Positions 51,978-61,251 of a DNA stretch of 64,000 nucleotides are shown here, piece after piece. The DNA lies in the NCBI RefSeq assembly GCF_000717185.1, contig NZ_JNYE01000010.1:34908-98907 (forward strand), read 5' to 3'. A program made the position numbers and the translations under genes. This DNA comes from Kitasatospora phosalacinea. Lineage in GTDB: Bacteria > Actinomycetota > Actinomycetes > Streptomycetales > Streptomycetaceae. Every line of letters begins with the position of its first letter. Position 1 is the first letter of the stretch. The notes beneath the pieces were generated by a model. The model ran no database searches. It was not told where the DNA came from and worked only from the letters and a program-made list of their open reading frames with translations.

Positions 51978-53362
51978 CAGACCCGCCCCGCCACGGTGGG
52001 AACGGCCCCCGCACCCGCGTGCGCGAGCACCCGCCGCGCCGCCAGCTTCCCCGACCGCACCGCCCCCTCGCTGCTCGGCCGCAGCATCACCCAGTCCCCG
52101 GCGTACTCGACCGGCCCGGTCGGCCGCTCCAGGAACGCGGCCCGCTCCCGGACGGCGGCCGGCGCGCCCTGCGGCAGCCCGAGCGGGAAGCGGTGCACCA
52201 GCGTCCGGACGGTGGCCGCCCGCAGGCCGGGCAGGAACCGCTCGGCCTCCGCGCAGACCACCTCCGCCACCCGCCCGTCCGGTTCGCCCAGCAGCCCGGG
52301 GGAGGCCCACGGCGAGGCGAACGCGGTGACCAGCCCCTTCCCCTCCGGCGCCCGCCCGTCGGCCTTGAGGTGGTCGAGGACCAGCCCGGTGCAGACCCGG
52401 CTCTCCTCCTCCGGCACCGACAGCGCGTAGCTGGGCGCCCGGGTCGGGCTCGGCAGCGGCCGGTCCAGCAGACAGGCGACCTTGAGCATCGGCGCGTACG
52501 TGCTCGCCGCCAGGTACGGCCGCTCCCGGTCCGGGAGGTCGTCCCCGCGCAGTTCCAGGGCGAGCGGCGCGGGCACCGCCAGCACCGCCTGCCGGGCCCG
52601 CACCCGCGCCCCGTCGGCGAACTCCAGCAGCACGCCGCCCGCCCCGCCGGGGGCCGAGCCGTCCCGCACCGAGACCACCTGCCGCCCGAGCTCCACCGGC
52701 AGCCGTTCGGCCAGCCGCCGGGCCAGGGTGTCCATCCCGTCCCGGTAGGTCATCCAGCGCGCCCCGGCCCCGCCCACCGACAGCAGGGTGGCGACCATCG
52801 GGGCGACCGCCGAGCTGTCCGGCCGCCAGCCGAAGCAGTGGCTGGAGAGCGGTTGCAGCATCGCGGCCAGCAGTTCCTCCCGCCCGGCCGACCCGGCGCA
52901 GTACGCGCTCAGCGTGGCGTCCCCGCTGGGTGCGGTCTCCGGCCGGTCGGGGTCGAACTCCCGCCAGCGGGTGGCGAGTTCGGCGGCGAACCGGAGCCAG
53001 GCCCAGCGGCCGCGCCAGGACAGCCCGGCGCCGGTCAGCAGCCCCTTCGGGTGCCCGAGGTGGGGGTGGGCGCGCCCGCCCCGCCACAGGGCGAAGCCGG
53101 GTTCGACCACCGGCACCTCGTCCTCCGGCAGGCCGACCGCCCGGATCAGCTCCCAGGTGGCCTCGTACCCGGCGCCCGCGATGGTCTCCGCGCCCTCGTC
53201 CAGCAGCCAGCCGTCCACCCGGCTGGACGCCATCCGCCCGCCGACCCGGTCCGCGCCGTCGAAGACCCGCACCGCACGCCCGGCCGCGGCCAGGTGGTGC
53301 GCCGCGGACAGCCCCGCGATCCCCGCCCCGACCACCGCGACGTCGACCTCGACCTCGTCCAT
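51977..53362 (-). CDS. FAD-dependent oxidoreductase (amine-oxidase / protoporphyrinogen-oxidase-like)
   Basis: A 461-residue flavoprotein. The dinucleotide site is DVAVVGAGIAGLSAAHHLAA with GADRVGGRM following (the GG doublet of the amine-oxidase superfamily); the C-terminus holds GPVEYAGDWVMLRPSSEGAV, the FAD ribityl contact region. PLSSHCFGWRPDSSAVAPM is similar to protoporphyrinogen-oxidase-like desaturases. Likely desaturation or oxidation of an isoprenoid or amine. ATG 53362 with GGAGAG six bases upstream; GTG 53380 is an alternative. Confidence 0.85.
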   Translation of the reverse strand: MDEVEVDVAVVGAGIAGLSAAHHLAAAGRAVRVFDGADRVGGRMASSRVDGWLLDEGAETIAGAGYEATWELIRAVGLPEDEVPVVEPGFALWRGGRAHPHLGHPKGLLTGAGLSWRGRWAWLRFAAELATRWREFDPDRPETAPSGDATLSAYCAGSAGREELLAAMLQPLSSHCFGWRPDSSAVAPMVATLLSVGGAGARWMTYRDGMDTLARRLAERLPVELGRQVVSVRDGSAPGGAGGVLLEFADGARVRARQAVLAVPAPLALELRGDDLPDRERPYLAASTYAPMLKVACLLDRPLPSPTRAPSYALSVPEEESRVCTGLVLDHLKADGRAPEGKGLVTAFASPWASPGLLGEPDGRVAEVVCAEAERFLPGLRAATVRTLVHRFPLGLPQGAPAAVRERAAFLERPTGPVEYAGDWVMLRPSSEGAVRSGKLAARRVLAHAGAGAVPTVAGRV

Positions 53363-53407
53363 GCCCAGCTCTCCGCTCACCTCAACCCACTTCCACAGAT
53401 CCGGAGT

Positions 53408-55036
53408 TCACGTCCACAGGCCGGTACCGATCCGGGTGCTCCCGGCCAGCACCCGCTCCCGCAGCTCGTGCCGCCGCACCTTCCCGGTGGCCGTCCGCGG
53501 CACCGCGTCCCAGCCGACCACCAGCGGTTCGGCCAGCGGCGGCAGGTCGCGCACCGCGTCCCGCCAGCGGGCCGGGTCGAGGGTGCCGTCGGCGGTGACC
53601 AGCACCGGCTGCGGGCGGCCCTCGGCGACGGACAGCAGCACGGCCTCCTCGACGTCCGGCAGCCGCTCGTGCAGCACGTCCTCGACCTCGACGCAGCTCA
53701 TCCCGGGCACCATGTCGACCTCCCGGTCCAGCACCAGGACGCGGCCGTCGCGGGTCCGGACCCCGAGGTCCCCGGTGTTGAACCAGCCGCGGTCGAGCTT
53801 GCGCCGCCAGCGTTCCGGCTCGTCCAGGTAGCCCAGGCACAGCGCCCCGGTGCGGGCGTACAGCATGCCGGTCTCGCCGGGCCGCACGGTCCGGCCGGGC
53901 CGCTGCGGGTCGGTGACCCTGAGCCGCACCCAGCCGGGCACCGGGCGCCCCAGGTCTCGGGTGGTCGGGTGCCGTTCACCGGCGGCGGCCAGCGCGCCCC
54001 GGGTGAGGAAGCGGAAGCTCAGCGGCCCGGTCTCGCTCTGCCCCCAGCCCTGCATCCACAGCGGCCGCCGCCGCCGGGTGGCGTCCAGGAAGGTCCGCAC
54101 CGTCGGCGGGTGCACCGCGTCGAAGGTCGAGATGAACAGCCGCACGTCCCGGAACGGGTTGCCCGCCCCGGCCGCCAGCGGCTGCCAGCGCACGTAGCTG
54201 GACGGCAGCGCCTCCAGCACGGTCGGCGGGTGGCTGCGCAGCAGCGCGGCGGCCGCCGACGGGTCCGCGTCGGGCAGCAGCGCGACGGTCCGCGGGGCGC
54301 GCCAGAACGCGCTGACGGTCCAGGTTAGCGCCCGCCCGTGGGCGAAGGAGATCGCGCTGGCCACGGTGTCCTCGCGGCGCACCGACAGCACCGGCCAGGG
54401 CCGGGCCTCGAACGCGGACAGCCGCCGGATCAGCGTCCGGGTGGAGTGCACCACGAGCTTGGGGACGCCGGTGGTGCCGGAGGTGTGGATGACCGCGAGC
54501 GGCTCGTCCTCCCCGCGGGTGCGCACGCCCGGCACCGGCCCGCCGCGCAGCCCGTCCACCGGCAGCGCGCCCTCGGCGGGCCCGTCCAGGCACACCGTCC
54601 GCCCGGCCAGCGCGGTCAGCTCCACCCCGGCGGCCCGCGCCCCGCCCAGCACGTCCCGCTGGGTGACCAGCACGTCCGGCCGCAGCCGCCGCAGCAGCGC
54701 GCCCAGCCCCTCCGGCGGCACCCGGTCCGAGAGCAGCGCGGGCACCGCCCCGATCCGGGCCGCCGCGCAGGCCAGCAGCACGTAGTCCCAGTGGTTGCGC
54801 TTGACCACCGCCACCGAGGAGCCGGGCCCGGCCCCGGCCGCCGCCAGCCAGGCCGCGGTCTCCCGCACCAGCTCGGCCAGCTGCGCGGTGTCGTACGCGG
54901 TGCCGCGCTCCGGCGCCAGGTCCAGCGGACGGCCCAACTGCACGTCCACCGAAGGACGTCGATCGGCCAGCGTGTCGAACAGCGGCCCCAGGTCGAGCGG
55001 CAGCCGCCCGAACACCGCCCCCAGCCCCCCGCTCAC
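53408..55036 (-). CDS. Acyl-AMP ligase (ANL superfamily), second gene of the right operon
   Basis: A 542-residue adenylate-forming enzyme. IHTSGTTGVPKLVVHS is the P-loop (about residue 182), QGWGQSETG motif A5, WFNTGDLG (A7) and RTATGKVRRHEL contains the catalytic lysine. The His/Trp-rich AYDTAQLAELVRE N-terminus is typical of fatty or aryl acyl-CoA ligases. Together with the other ligase and a CoA-transferase it suggests a CoA-thioester intermediate. GTG 55036 overlaps the UbiA stop by four bases. Confidence 0.87.
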   Translation of the reverse strand: MSGGLGAVFGRLPLDLGPLFDTLADRRPSVDVQLGRPLDLAPERGTAYDTAQLAELVRETAAWLAAAGAGPGSSVAVVKRNHWDYVLLACAAARIGAVPALLSDRVPPEGLGALLRRLRPDVLVTQRDVLGGARAAGVELTALAGRTVCLDGPAEGALPVDGLRGGPVPGVRTRGEDEPLAVIHTSGTTGVPKLVVHSTRTLIRRLSAFEARPWPVLSVRREDTVASAISFAHGRALTWTVSAFWRAPRTVALLPDADPSAAAALLRSHPPTVLEALPSSYVRWQPLAAGAGNPFRDVRLFISTFDAVHPPTVRTFLDATRRRRPLWMQGWGQSETGPLSFRFLTRGALAAAGERHPTTRDLGRPVPGWVRLRVTDPQRPGRTVRPGETGMLYARTGALCLGYLDEPERWRRKLDRGWFNTGDLGVRTRDGRVLVLDREVDMVPGMSCVEVEDVLHERLPDVEEAVLLSVAEGRPQPVLVTADGTLDPARWRDAVRDLPPLAEPLVVGWDAVPRTATGKVRRHELRERVLAGSTRIGTGLWT

Positions 55037-56004
55037 AGCCCACCGCCGGTCACCGCGAGCGCCAGGTCCACGCCGACCAGCAGCGCGCAGCACACCCGGT
55101 GCAGGCGAATCCCGAGCCGGCGGGCGAGCAGGATCTCGCCCCGGACGAACCCGAGCACCCACTGCCGGGCCCGCAGCGCGACCACCGGCGCCATCACCAG
55201 CGGGAACCACCACGGCGCGTACCCGGCCACCGCCGAGCCGACCAGCAGCACCGCCTCCAGCGCCGAGCACCCGGCCACGAACGCCGCGTTGCCGCGCGGC
55301 GACAGCAGCACCGCGGCGGTCCTGCGCCCCACCGCCCGGTCCCCGGCGATGTCGTTGGTGTTGGAGTAGACGCCGAACAGCAGCGGGCCGAGCCCGAACA
55401 GCAGCGCCTGCACCACCGCGAAGCCGTCGAACCGCCCGGCCAGCAGCCCGTACAGCGGCAGCACGAAGAACCAGCCGAGCGCGGCGAGGAAGAGCTCCTG
55501 GAAGCCGTTGTAGCTGATCCGTAGCCACCAGGTGTACTGGAAGCCGAACACGGCCAGCGCCGCCGTCCCGGCCACCGCCCACCCGGGCCGGGCGGGCGCC
55601 GCGGCCACCGCCGCCGCCCAGCACAGCACGCACGCCGCGACGGTCGCCCAGCCGAACCGGATCGCCTGGCGCTCCGTCAGCGTCCCGGCCACCAGCGGCT
55701 TGCGGGCCAGCCGCCGGGCGGGCGCGTCCGGCCCGTAGTTCACCGCGTCGCTGCCGTCCCGGTACCCGGTGACGTCGTCGAAGGTGCACATGGCCGCGCT
55801 CATCGCGACCTCCCCGCCCAGGAACAGCACCAGCACCAGCAGCGCCGTCCCCGCGCCCACCCCGGTCCCGGAGGCCAGCACCAGCGCGGCCACCAGCGGG
55901 ACGCTCAGGTAGTAGTCCCAGATGTCGAGCTTGGCCAGCCTGGCGTACGCCCGCCAGGGGACCGGGGCCGCCTCGGGAGCGGCGGGAAGGGCGACGTGCT
56001 CCAC
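55033..56004 (-). CDS. UbiA-family prenyltransferase, first gene of the right operon
   Basis: A 323-residue membrane enzyme with about eight or nine helices. The two Asp-rich prenyl-diphosphate motifs are FDDVTGYRDGSD (about residues 75-86; the usual first N/D position is Phe-Asp-Asp here) and NDIAGDRAVG (N217, D218, D222). UbiA enzymes transfer a prenyl chain to an aromatic ring or cyclise a terpenyl diphosphate. Which is meant here cannot be told. GTG 56004 was chosen for a GAGAGGA site upstream; a GTG 27 codons earlier is possible. Confidence 0.85.
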   Translation of the reverse strand: MEHVALPAAPEAAPVPWRAYARLAKLDIWDYYLSVPLVAALVLASGTGVGAGTALLVLVLFLGGEVAMSAAMCTFDDVTGYRDGSDAVNYGPDAPARRLARKPLVAGTLTERQAIRFGWATVAACVLCWAAAVAAAPARPGWAVAGTAALAVFGFQYTWWLRISYNGFQELFLAALGWFFVLPLYGLLAGRFDGFAVVQALLFGLGPLLFGVYSNTNDIAGDRAVGRRTAAVLLSPRGNAAFVAGCSALEAVLLVGSAVAGYAPWWFPLVMAPVVALRARQWVLGFVRGEILLARRLGIRLHRVCCALLVGVDLALAVTGGGL

Positions 56005-56247
56005 GGGAAACGCAGTCCTCTCGACGGCGGCCGCAACCCGGGACGCGACTGCCGCGGGGGGCCGGAGACAACGGGCCGACCGCACTGACAGTGCGCCAAA
56101 TCGCCGCGACGGACGAGGAGTCGGCGGTCGCCATCATGGCATAGGGAGACCGTTCGGACGCATTCCTGTGATCAGACAGAAAGCGGGCGATCGGCTTTTC
56201 CGCCGACCGCCCGTGCGATCATCCGACCGCTTTTCCGCCATTGCGCA

Positions 56248-56553
56248 CTACGCGGAGAAACTCCCCGCCCCGCCCGGCACGTGCGTCCCGTAACCCGGCT
56301 GCGCCACCACCGACGGACCCAGGCAGAACGGGTTCCCGTAGACCTTCACCGGACGGTCCGTCTGGTTGGCCAACACATGGGCCAGACCGGGGAGTTGCTG
56401 GCAACCGGCCGGGTCCCGGTAGACGTCCAGCGGCTGCGCCTCGGTCGAGAACACCACCACGTCACCGCTCGCCGCGCGCGCCGCCGCGGGCGCCGGAGCC
56501 GCCAGCCCGAGCACCGAACCCACCGCCACCAGGGAAACCAGAATCGCTCGCAC
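56248..56553 (-). CDS. Small secreted protein, beta/gamma-crystallin-like
   Basis: A 101-residue protein with a signal peptide ([20 protein letters not shown], cleavage likely after APAAARA). The mature part contains [13 protein letters not shown] and [12 protein letters not shown], two similar Cys-containing beta turns that could form a disulfide, resembling small secreted beta/gamma-crystallin-like proteins of streptomycetes. Function unknown. GTG 56553 has GAAGG six bases upstream; ATG 56559 is too close to it. It is adjacent to the cluster but separated by a 243-base spacer. Confidence 0.65.
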   Translation of the reverse strand: MRAILVSLVAVGSVLGLAAPAPAAARAASGDVVVFSTEAQPLDVYRDPAGCQQLPGLAHVLANQTDRPVKVYGNPFCLGPSVVAQPGYGTHVPGGAGSFSA

Positions 56554-56736
56554 AGTCATCCTTCACGACGTTCCACTCCCGTGTCCGTCACGGGCCGCCA
56601 CCATCGCTATCGTGCGCACACATCTGAACTCCAATCCCGCCCACCGAATTCACCCGACCGGCCGAAACCCGGGCCGCCGCCGCACGCCCCTCCACCGGCC
56701 CCGTCCGATCCCGCCCCGCCCGTCACCCGCCCGGAC

Positions 56737-56742
56737 TACCAT
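56737..56742 (+). promoter_or_regulatory. Probable -10 box of the Nudix gene (leaderless start)
   Basis: TACCAT ends seven bases before the ATG at 56750 and no ribosome site is present, so transcription probably starts at the A of the start codon. Confidence 0.45.
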
Positions 56743-56749
56743 CGCCCCC

Positions 56750-57331
56750 ATGACGACCCCGCCGTCCGCCCGCCCCGCACCCTTCGGCCCGCACACCCAC
56801 TGCCACTGGTGCGGAGCCTCCTACCCGGTCGGCACCGAGAGCTGGCCGCGCACCTGCCCCCGCTGCGGCGAGATCAGCTACCGCAACCCGCTCCCGGTCA
56901 CGGTCGCCCTCCTCCCGGTCCGCCTCCCCGACGGCGACGCCCGGCTGACGGTCATCCGCCGCACCATCGAACCCGGCTACGGCCTGCTCGCCCTGCCCGG
57001 CGGCTACGTCGACTACGGCGAGAGCTGGCAGCAGGCCGCCGTCCGCGAACTGCGCGAGGAGACCGGCATCCTGGCCGACGCCGCAGACGTCCGCCTGGTC
57101 GCCACCGACTCCGACGCCCGCGGCGGCTTCCTCTGCCTGTTCGGCCTCCTCCCGGCCCGCGACCTGGCCGACCTGCCCCCCTCCGTCCCCACCGACGAGA
57201 CCGAGGGCTGGCAGCTCGCCACCGCCGACACCCCGCTCGCCTTCCCCTTCCACACCCGGGTCGCCCGCTCCTGGTTCGACGGCGAGTACCTCCACCTCAC
57301 CGCCGAACCCACCGCCGAACCCACCGTCTGA
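56750..57331 (+). CDS. Nudix hydrolase with N-terminal zinc ribbon
   Basis: A 193-residue pyrophosphohydrolase. Two CxxC pairs (CHWCGASY and [12 protein letters not shown]) form a zinc ribbon at residues ~23-45, as in NUDIX enzymes of the NudC/YjhB kind. The Nudix box [23 protein letters not shown] is complete (G-x5-E-x7-RE-x2-EE). Probable substrates are nucleoside diphosphate derivatives such as NADH or ADP-ribose. ATG 56750. Confidence 0.93.
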   Translation: MTTPPSARPAPFGPHTHCHWCGASYPVGTESWPRTCPRCGEISYRNPLPVTVALLPVRLPDGDARLTVIRRTIEPGYGLLALPGGYVDYGESWQQAAVRELREETGILADAADVRLVATDSDARGGFLCLFGLLPARDLADLPPSVPTDETEGWQLATADTPLAFPFHTRVARSWFDGEYLHLTAEPTAEPTV

Positions 57332-57406
57332 CCCCCCGAACCCGCCCGCCGGGCCCGGCCACCCGCCCGCCGGGCCCGGCCACCCGCACCGCCGGCCCGG
57401 CCCCCG

Positions 57407-58972
57407 CTACCGCCCCAGCACCGCCATCGCCGCGTTGTGCCCCGGGATCCCGCTCACCCCGCCCCCGCGCACCGCCCCCGCCCCGCACACCAGCACCCGC
57501 GGCCACCCGGTCCCCACCCCCCACCGCCCCGCGTCCGGCCCCTCGCCCGCGAACGGGAACGCCAGGTCCCGGTGGAAGATGTTCCCGCCCGGCAGCCGCA
57601 GGTCCGCCTCCAGGTCCAGCGGCCCGCGCACCTCCAGGCACGGCCGCCCCCGGACGTCCACCGCCAGGCAGTCCGCCAACGGCTCCGCCAGCACCCCGTC
57701 CAACGTCCCCAGCACCCCCGCCAGCGCCGCCTCCCGCACCCCCTCCGGATCCCCGGCGAACAGCCGCGCGGGCAGCTGCAGCCCGAACAGCGTCAGCGTC
57801 TGCGCCCCCTCCGGCACCCCCGGCCCCAGGATCGACCGGTCCGCCAGCGAGTGGCAGTAGATCTCCGACGGCGCGGGGGAGGGCAGCCGCCCCGCCACCG
57901 CCTCCCGGTACGCCCCCTCCAGCTCCCGGTACGACTCCGCGACGTGGAACGTCCCCCCGAACGCGTCCCGCGCGTCCACTGCCCCGTCCCGCAGCCGCGG
58001 CAGCCGGCGCAACAGCATGTTCACCTTCAGCTGCGCCCCCTCCGGCGCGGGCTCCCCACCGCCCGCACCGCCCACCAGCCGCTCCAGCTCGGCCGGTGCC
58101 GCGTTGCACAGCACCCAGCGCGCCCCCACCCGCCGCTCCACCCCGTCCGCGTCCAGGTACCCGACCTCGGCCGGCCCCGCCGCGCCCCCCGGGTCGACCG
58201 ACACCACCTCGCACCCCGTCCGCAGCTCCGCCCCGCCCGCCCGCGCGGCCTCCGCCAGCGCCCCGGTCACCGCCCCCATCCCGCCCACCGGCACGTCCCA
58301 GTCACCCGTCCCGCCGCCCACCACGTGGTAGAGGAAGCACCGGTTCTGCCGCAGCGAAGGGTCGTGCGCGTGCGAGAACGTCCCGATCAGCGCGTCCGTC
58401 AGCACCACCCCGCGCACCACGTCGTCCGCGAACCGCCGCTCCAGCGCCACCCCCAGCGGCTCCTCGAACAGCTCCGCCCACGCCACCGGATCGTCCACCC
58501 GCGCCCGCAGCTGCGCCCGCGAGGGCAACGGCTCCGTCAACGACGGGAACACCCGCTCCGCGACCCGCCCGGTCATCCCGTAGAACTCCCGCCACGCCGC
58601 GAACTCCCGCTCCCCACCCGTCAGTTCACGGAACGACCCGGCCGTCCGCCGCTCGTCCCCGCCGTCCACCAGCAACCCCCCGACCCGCCCGTCCCGCTCC
58701 CACGGCGTGTACGAGGAGATCCGCCGCCGCCGCAACTCCACCCGCACCCCCAGCTCCGCCAGGATCCGCCGCGGCAGCAGGCTCACCAGGTACGAGTACC
58801 GCGACAGCCGCGCGTCCACCCCCGCGAACGCCCGCTCCGACACCGCCGCCCCGCCCACGTGCCCCAACCGCTCCAGCACCAGCACCCGCAGCCCGGCCCG
58901 ACCCAGGTACCCGGCCGCCACCAGCCCGTTGTGCCCGCCACCCACGATCACCACGTCATGAGCCACCGTCAT
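57407..58972 (-). CDS. Phytoene-desaturase-like FAD oxidoreductase
   Basis: A 521-residue flavoprotein of the CrtI/PYROXD2 group. VVIVGGGHNGLVAAGYLGRAG is the FAD-binding fold, followed by LERLGHVGGAAV, and the C-terminus has GHNAAMAVLG with CGAGAVRGGGVSG. These enzymes are not carotenoid-committed in every case; many streptomycete members have unknown substrates. ATG 58972. The downstream spacer to the convergent Nudix gene consists of CCCGCCGGGCCCGG repeats that form a GC-rich hairpin. Confidence 0.85.
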   Translation of the reverse strand: MTVAHDVVIVGGGHNGLVAAGYLGRAGLRVLVLERLGHVGGAAVSERAFAGVDARLSRYSYLVSLLPRRILAELGVRVELRRRRISSYTPWERDGRVGGLLVDGGDERRTAGSFRELTGGEREFAAWREFYGMTGRVAERVFPSLTEPLPSRAQLRARVDDPVAWAELFEEPLGVALERRFADDVVRGVVLTDALIGTFSHAHDPSLRQNRCFLYHVVGGGTGDWDVPVGGMGAVTGALAEAARAGGAELRTGCEVVSVDPGGAAGPAEVGYLDADGVERRVGARWVLCNAAPAELERLVGGAGGGEPAPEGAQLKVNMLLRRLPRLRDGAVDARDAFGGTFHVAESYRELEGAYREAVAGRLPSPAPSEIYCHSLADRSILGPGVPEGAQTLTLFGLQLPARLFAGDPEGVREAALAGVLGTLDGVLAEPLADCLAVDVRGRPCLEVRGPLDLEADLRLPGGNIFHRDLAFPFAGEGPDAGRWGVGTGWPRVLVCGAGAVRGGGVSGIPGHNAAMAVLGR

Positions 58973-59128
58973 CCCGCCGGTCTACCACCTCCCGCCCGCC
59001 CCCACCAGCACCCCTGCCGCGCGACCCTGGACCCCCGGACGATCACGTGGCATGGTCAGCAGCGTCAGCCTCCCCCGGACGGCCCGCCACAAGCCCAGCC
59101 GTCCCCACCACGGCCTGGAGACCACCAC

Positions 59129-61177
59129 GTGAGCACCCCTCCGACCCCCCAGGACCAGCAGCACCCGCACTCCGAACCGCTCTGGCGCCCCGACCCCGCC
59201 CGCGCCGCCGCCAGCCGCCTGGTCGACTTCCAGCGCTGGGCCGCCGACCACCACGGCGCCCCCGCCGCCCCGCTCGCACCGGCCGCCACCGACACCGAGG
59301 CCGCCACCCGCTACGCGGACCTCCACCGCTGGTCCACCGACGACCTCACCCGCTTCTGGACGGCCGTCACCGAGTACTTCGACGTCCGCTTCCACACCCC
59401 GCCCACCGCCGTCCTCGCCGAACCCGCCACCATGCCCGGCGCGAAGTGGTTCCCCGGCGCCACCCTCAACTACGCCGAACACGCCCTGCGCGCCGCCGAG
59501 GACCCGGCCAACGCCGACCGCCCCGCCATCCTCCACCTGGACGAGCGCACCACCGAGCCGACCGCCACCACCTGGTCCGAGCTCCGCCGCCAGGTCGGCT
59601 CCCTCGCCGCCGCCCTCCGCGCCCTGGGCGTCCGCCCCGGCGACCGCGTCAGCGCCTACCTGCCCAACGTCCCGCAGGCCGCCGTCGCCCTCCTCGCCAC
59701 CGCCGCCGTCGGCGCCACCTGGACGAGCTGCGCCCCCGACTTCGGCGCCCGCAGCGTCCTCGACCGCCTCCAGCAGATCGAACCCACCGTCCTGTTCGCC
59801 GTCGACGGCTACCACTACGGCGGCAAGGACCACGACCGCACCGGAGTCGTCGCCGAACTCCGCCGCGAACTCCCCACCCTCACCACCGTCGTCCACGTCC
59901 CCCTGCTCGGCACCCCCGCCCCCGGGGGCACCCTGTCCTACGACGACCTGGTCGCCGACGACACCGCACCCGTCTTCGAACCCGTCCCCTTCGACCACCC
60001 CCTCTGGGTCCTCTACTCCTCCGGCACCACCGGCCTCCCCAAGGCCATCGTGCAGAGCCAGGGCGGCGTCCTGGTCGAACACCTCAAGCAGGCCGCCCTC
60101 CACCTCGACCTCGGCCCCGACGACCGCTTCCTCTGGTACACCAGCACCGGCTGGATGATGTGGAACTTCCTGCTGGCCGGCCTGCTCACCGGCACCACGG
60201 TCGTCACCTACGACGGCAGCCCCGGCCACCCCGACACCGGCGCCCTCTGGTCCGTCGCCGCCCGCACCCGCGCCACCGTCCTCGGCACCTCCGCCGCCTA
60301 CGTCATCGCCAGCCGCAAGGCCGACCTCCACCCCGGCCGCGACCTCGACCTCTCCGCCGTCCGCTGCCTCGGCACCACCGGCTCACCGCTCCCGCCCGAC
60401 GGCTTCCAGTGGATCTACGACGAGGTCAAGTCCGACCTCTGGCTCGCCTCCGTCAGCGGCGGCACCGACGTCTGCTCCTGCTTCGTCGGCGGCGTCCCCA
60501 CCCTCCCCGTCCACCTCGGCGAGATCCAGGCCCCCTGCCTCGGCGCCGCCGTCGAGTCCTGGGACGCCGACGGCCACCCGCACACCGACACCGTCGGCGA
60601 ACTCGTCGTCACCAAGCCCCTCCCCTCCATGCCCACCGGCTTCTGGAACGACCCGGACGGCCACCGCTACCACGACAGCTACTTCGACACCTACCCCGGC
60701 ACCTGGCGCCACGGCGACTGGATCACCGCCACCGGCCGCGGCACCGTCGTCATCCACGGCCGCTCCGACTCCACCCTCAACCGCCAGGGCGTCCGGATGG
60801 GCTCCGCCGACATCTACGAGGTCGTCGAACGCCTCCCCGAGATCGCCGAGTCCCTGGTCATCGGCCTCGAAGAACCCGACGGCGGCTACTGGATGCCGCT
60901 GTTCGTCGTCCTCGCCCCCGGCGCCGAACTCGACGAGGACCTCACCGCCCGCATCCGCACCTCGCTGCGCACCGAACTGTCCCCGCGCCACGTCCCCGAC
61001 GAGGTGATCACCGTCGCGGGCCTCCCGCACACCCTCACCGGCAAGCGCCTCGAAGTCCCCGTCAAGCGCCTGCTCGGCGGCACCCCCCTCACCCGGGCCG
61101 TCAACCCCGGCTCCGTCGACAACCTCGACCACCTGCGCTTCTTCGAACAGCTCGCCACCACCCGCAAGCAGCCCTGA
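59129..61177 (+). CDS. aacS: Acetoacetyl-CoA synthetase
   Basis: A 682-residue ANL enzyme that activates acetoacetate with CoA and ATP. An acetyl-CoA-synthetase-like N-terminal cap (LWRPDPARAAASRLVDFQRW) is followed by WFPGATLNYAEHAL and the P-loop YSSGTTGLPKAIV, the TSTGWMMWNFL segment and SVSGGTDVCSCFVGG, characteristic of acetoacetate ligases. The catalytic lysine is in LTGKRLEVPVKRLL. GTG 59129 follows GGAG eight bases upstream. A terminator hairpin follows. Confidence 0.92.
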   Translation: MSTPPTPQDQQHPHSEPLWRPDPARAAASRLVDFQRWAADHHGAPAAPLAPAATDTEAATRYADLHRWSTDDLTRFWTAVTEYFDVRFHTPPTAVLAEPATMPGAKWFPGATLNYAEHALRAAEDPANADRPAILHLDERTTEPTATTWSELRRQVGSLAAALRALGVRPGDRVSAYLPNVPQAAVALLATAAVGATWTSCAPDFGARSVLDRLQQIEPTVLFAVDGYHYGGKDHDRTGVVAELRRELPTLTTVVHVPLLGTPAPGGTLSYDDLVADDTAPVFEPVPFDHPLWVLYSSGTTGLPKAIVQSQGGVLVEHLKQAALHLDLGPDDRFLWYTSTGWMMWNFLLAGLLTGTTVVTYDGSPGHPDTGALWSVAARTRATVLGTSAAYVIASRKADLHPGRDLDLSAVRCLGTTGSPLPPDGFQWIYDEVKSDLWLASVSGGTDVCSCFVGGVPTLPVHLGEIQAPCLGAAVESWDADGHPHTDTVGELVVTKPLPSMPTGFWNDPDGHRYHDSYFDTYPGTWRHGDWITATGRGTVVIHGRSDSTLNRQGVRMGSADIYEVVERLPEIAESLVIGLEEPDGGYWMPLFVVLAPGAELDEDLTARIRTSLRTELSPRHVPDEVITVAGLPHTLTGKRLEVPVKRLLGGTPLTRAVNPGSVDNLDHLRFFEQLATTRKQP

Positions 61178-61195
61178 CCCCGCAGCCGGAGAAGC

Positions 61196-61240
61196 CCCGA
61201 GGGGCCGCCGCCACCCCCACGGCGGCAGCGGCCCCTCGGG
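61196..61240. terminator. Hairpin between aacS and ptsI
   Basis: Arms CCCGAGGGGCCGC (61196-61208) and complement (61228-61240), with an inner CCGCCG/CGGCGG pairing, between convergent genes. Confidence 0.85.
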
Positions 61241-61251
61241 AGCACGACCCC

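Noticed and set aside
57332..57406. A gene in the repeated CCCGCCGGGCCCGG stretch
   Set aside because: Only tandem GC-rich repeats with hairpin potential between convergent genes; best read as a terminator region.
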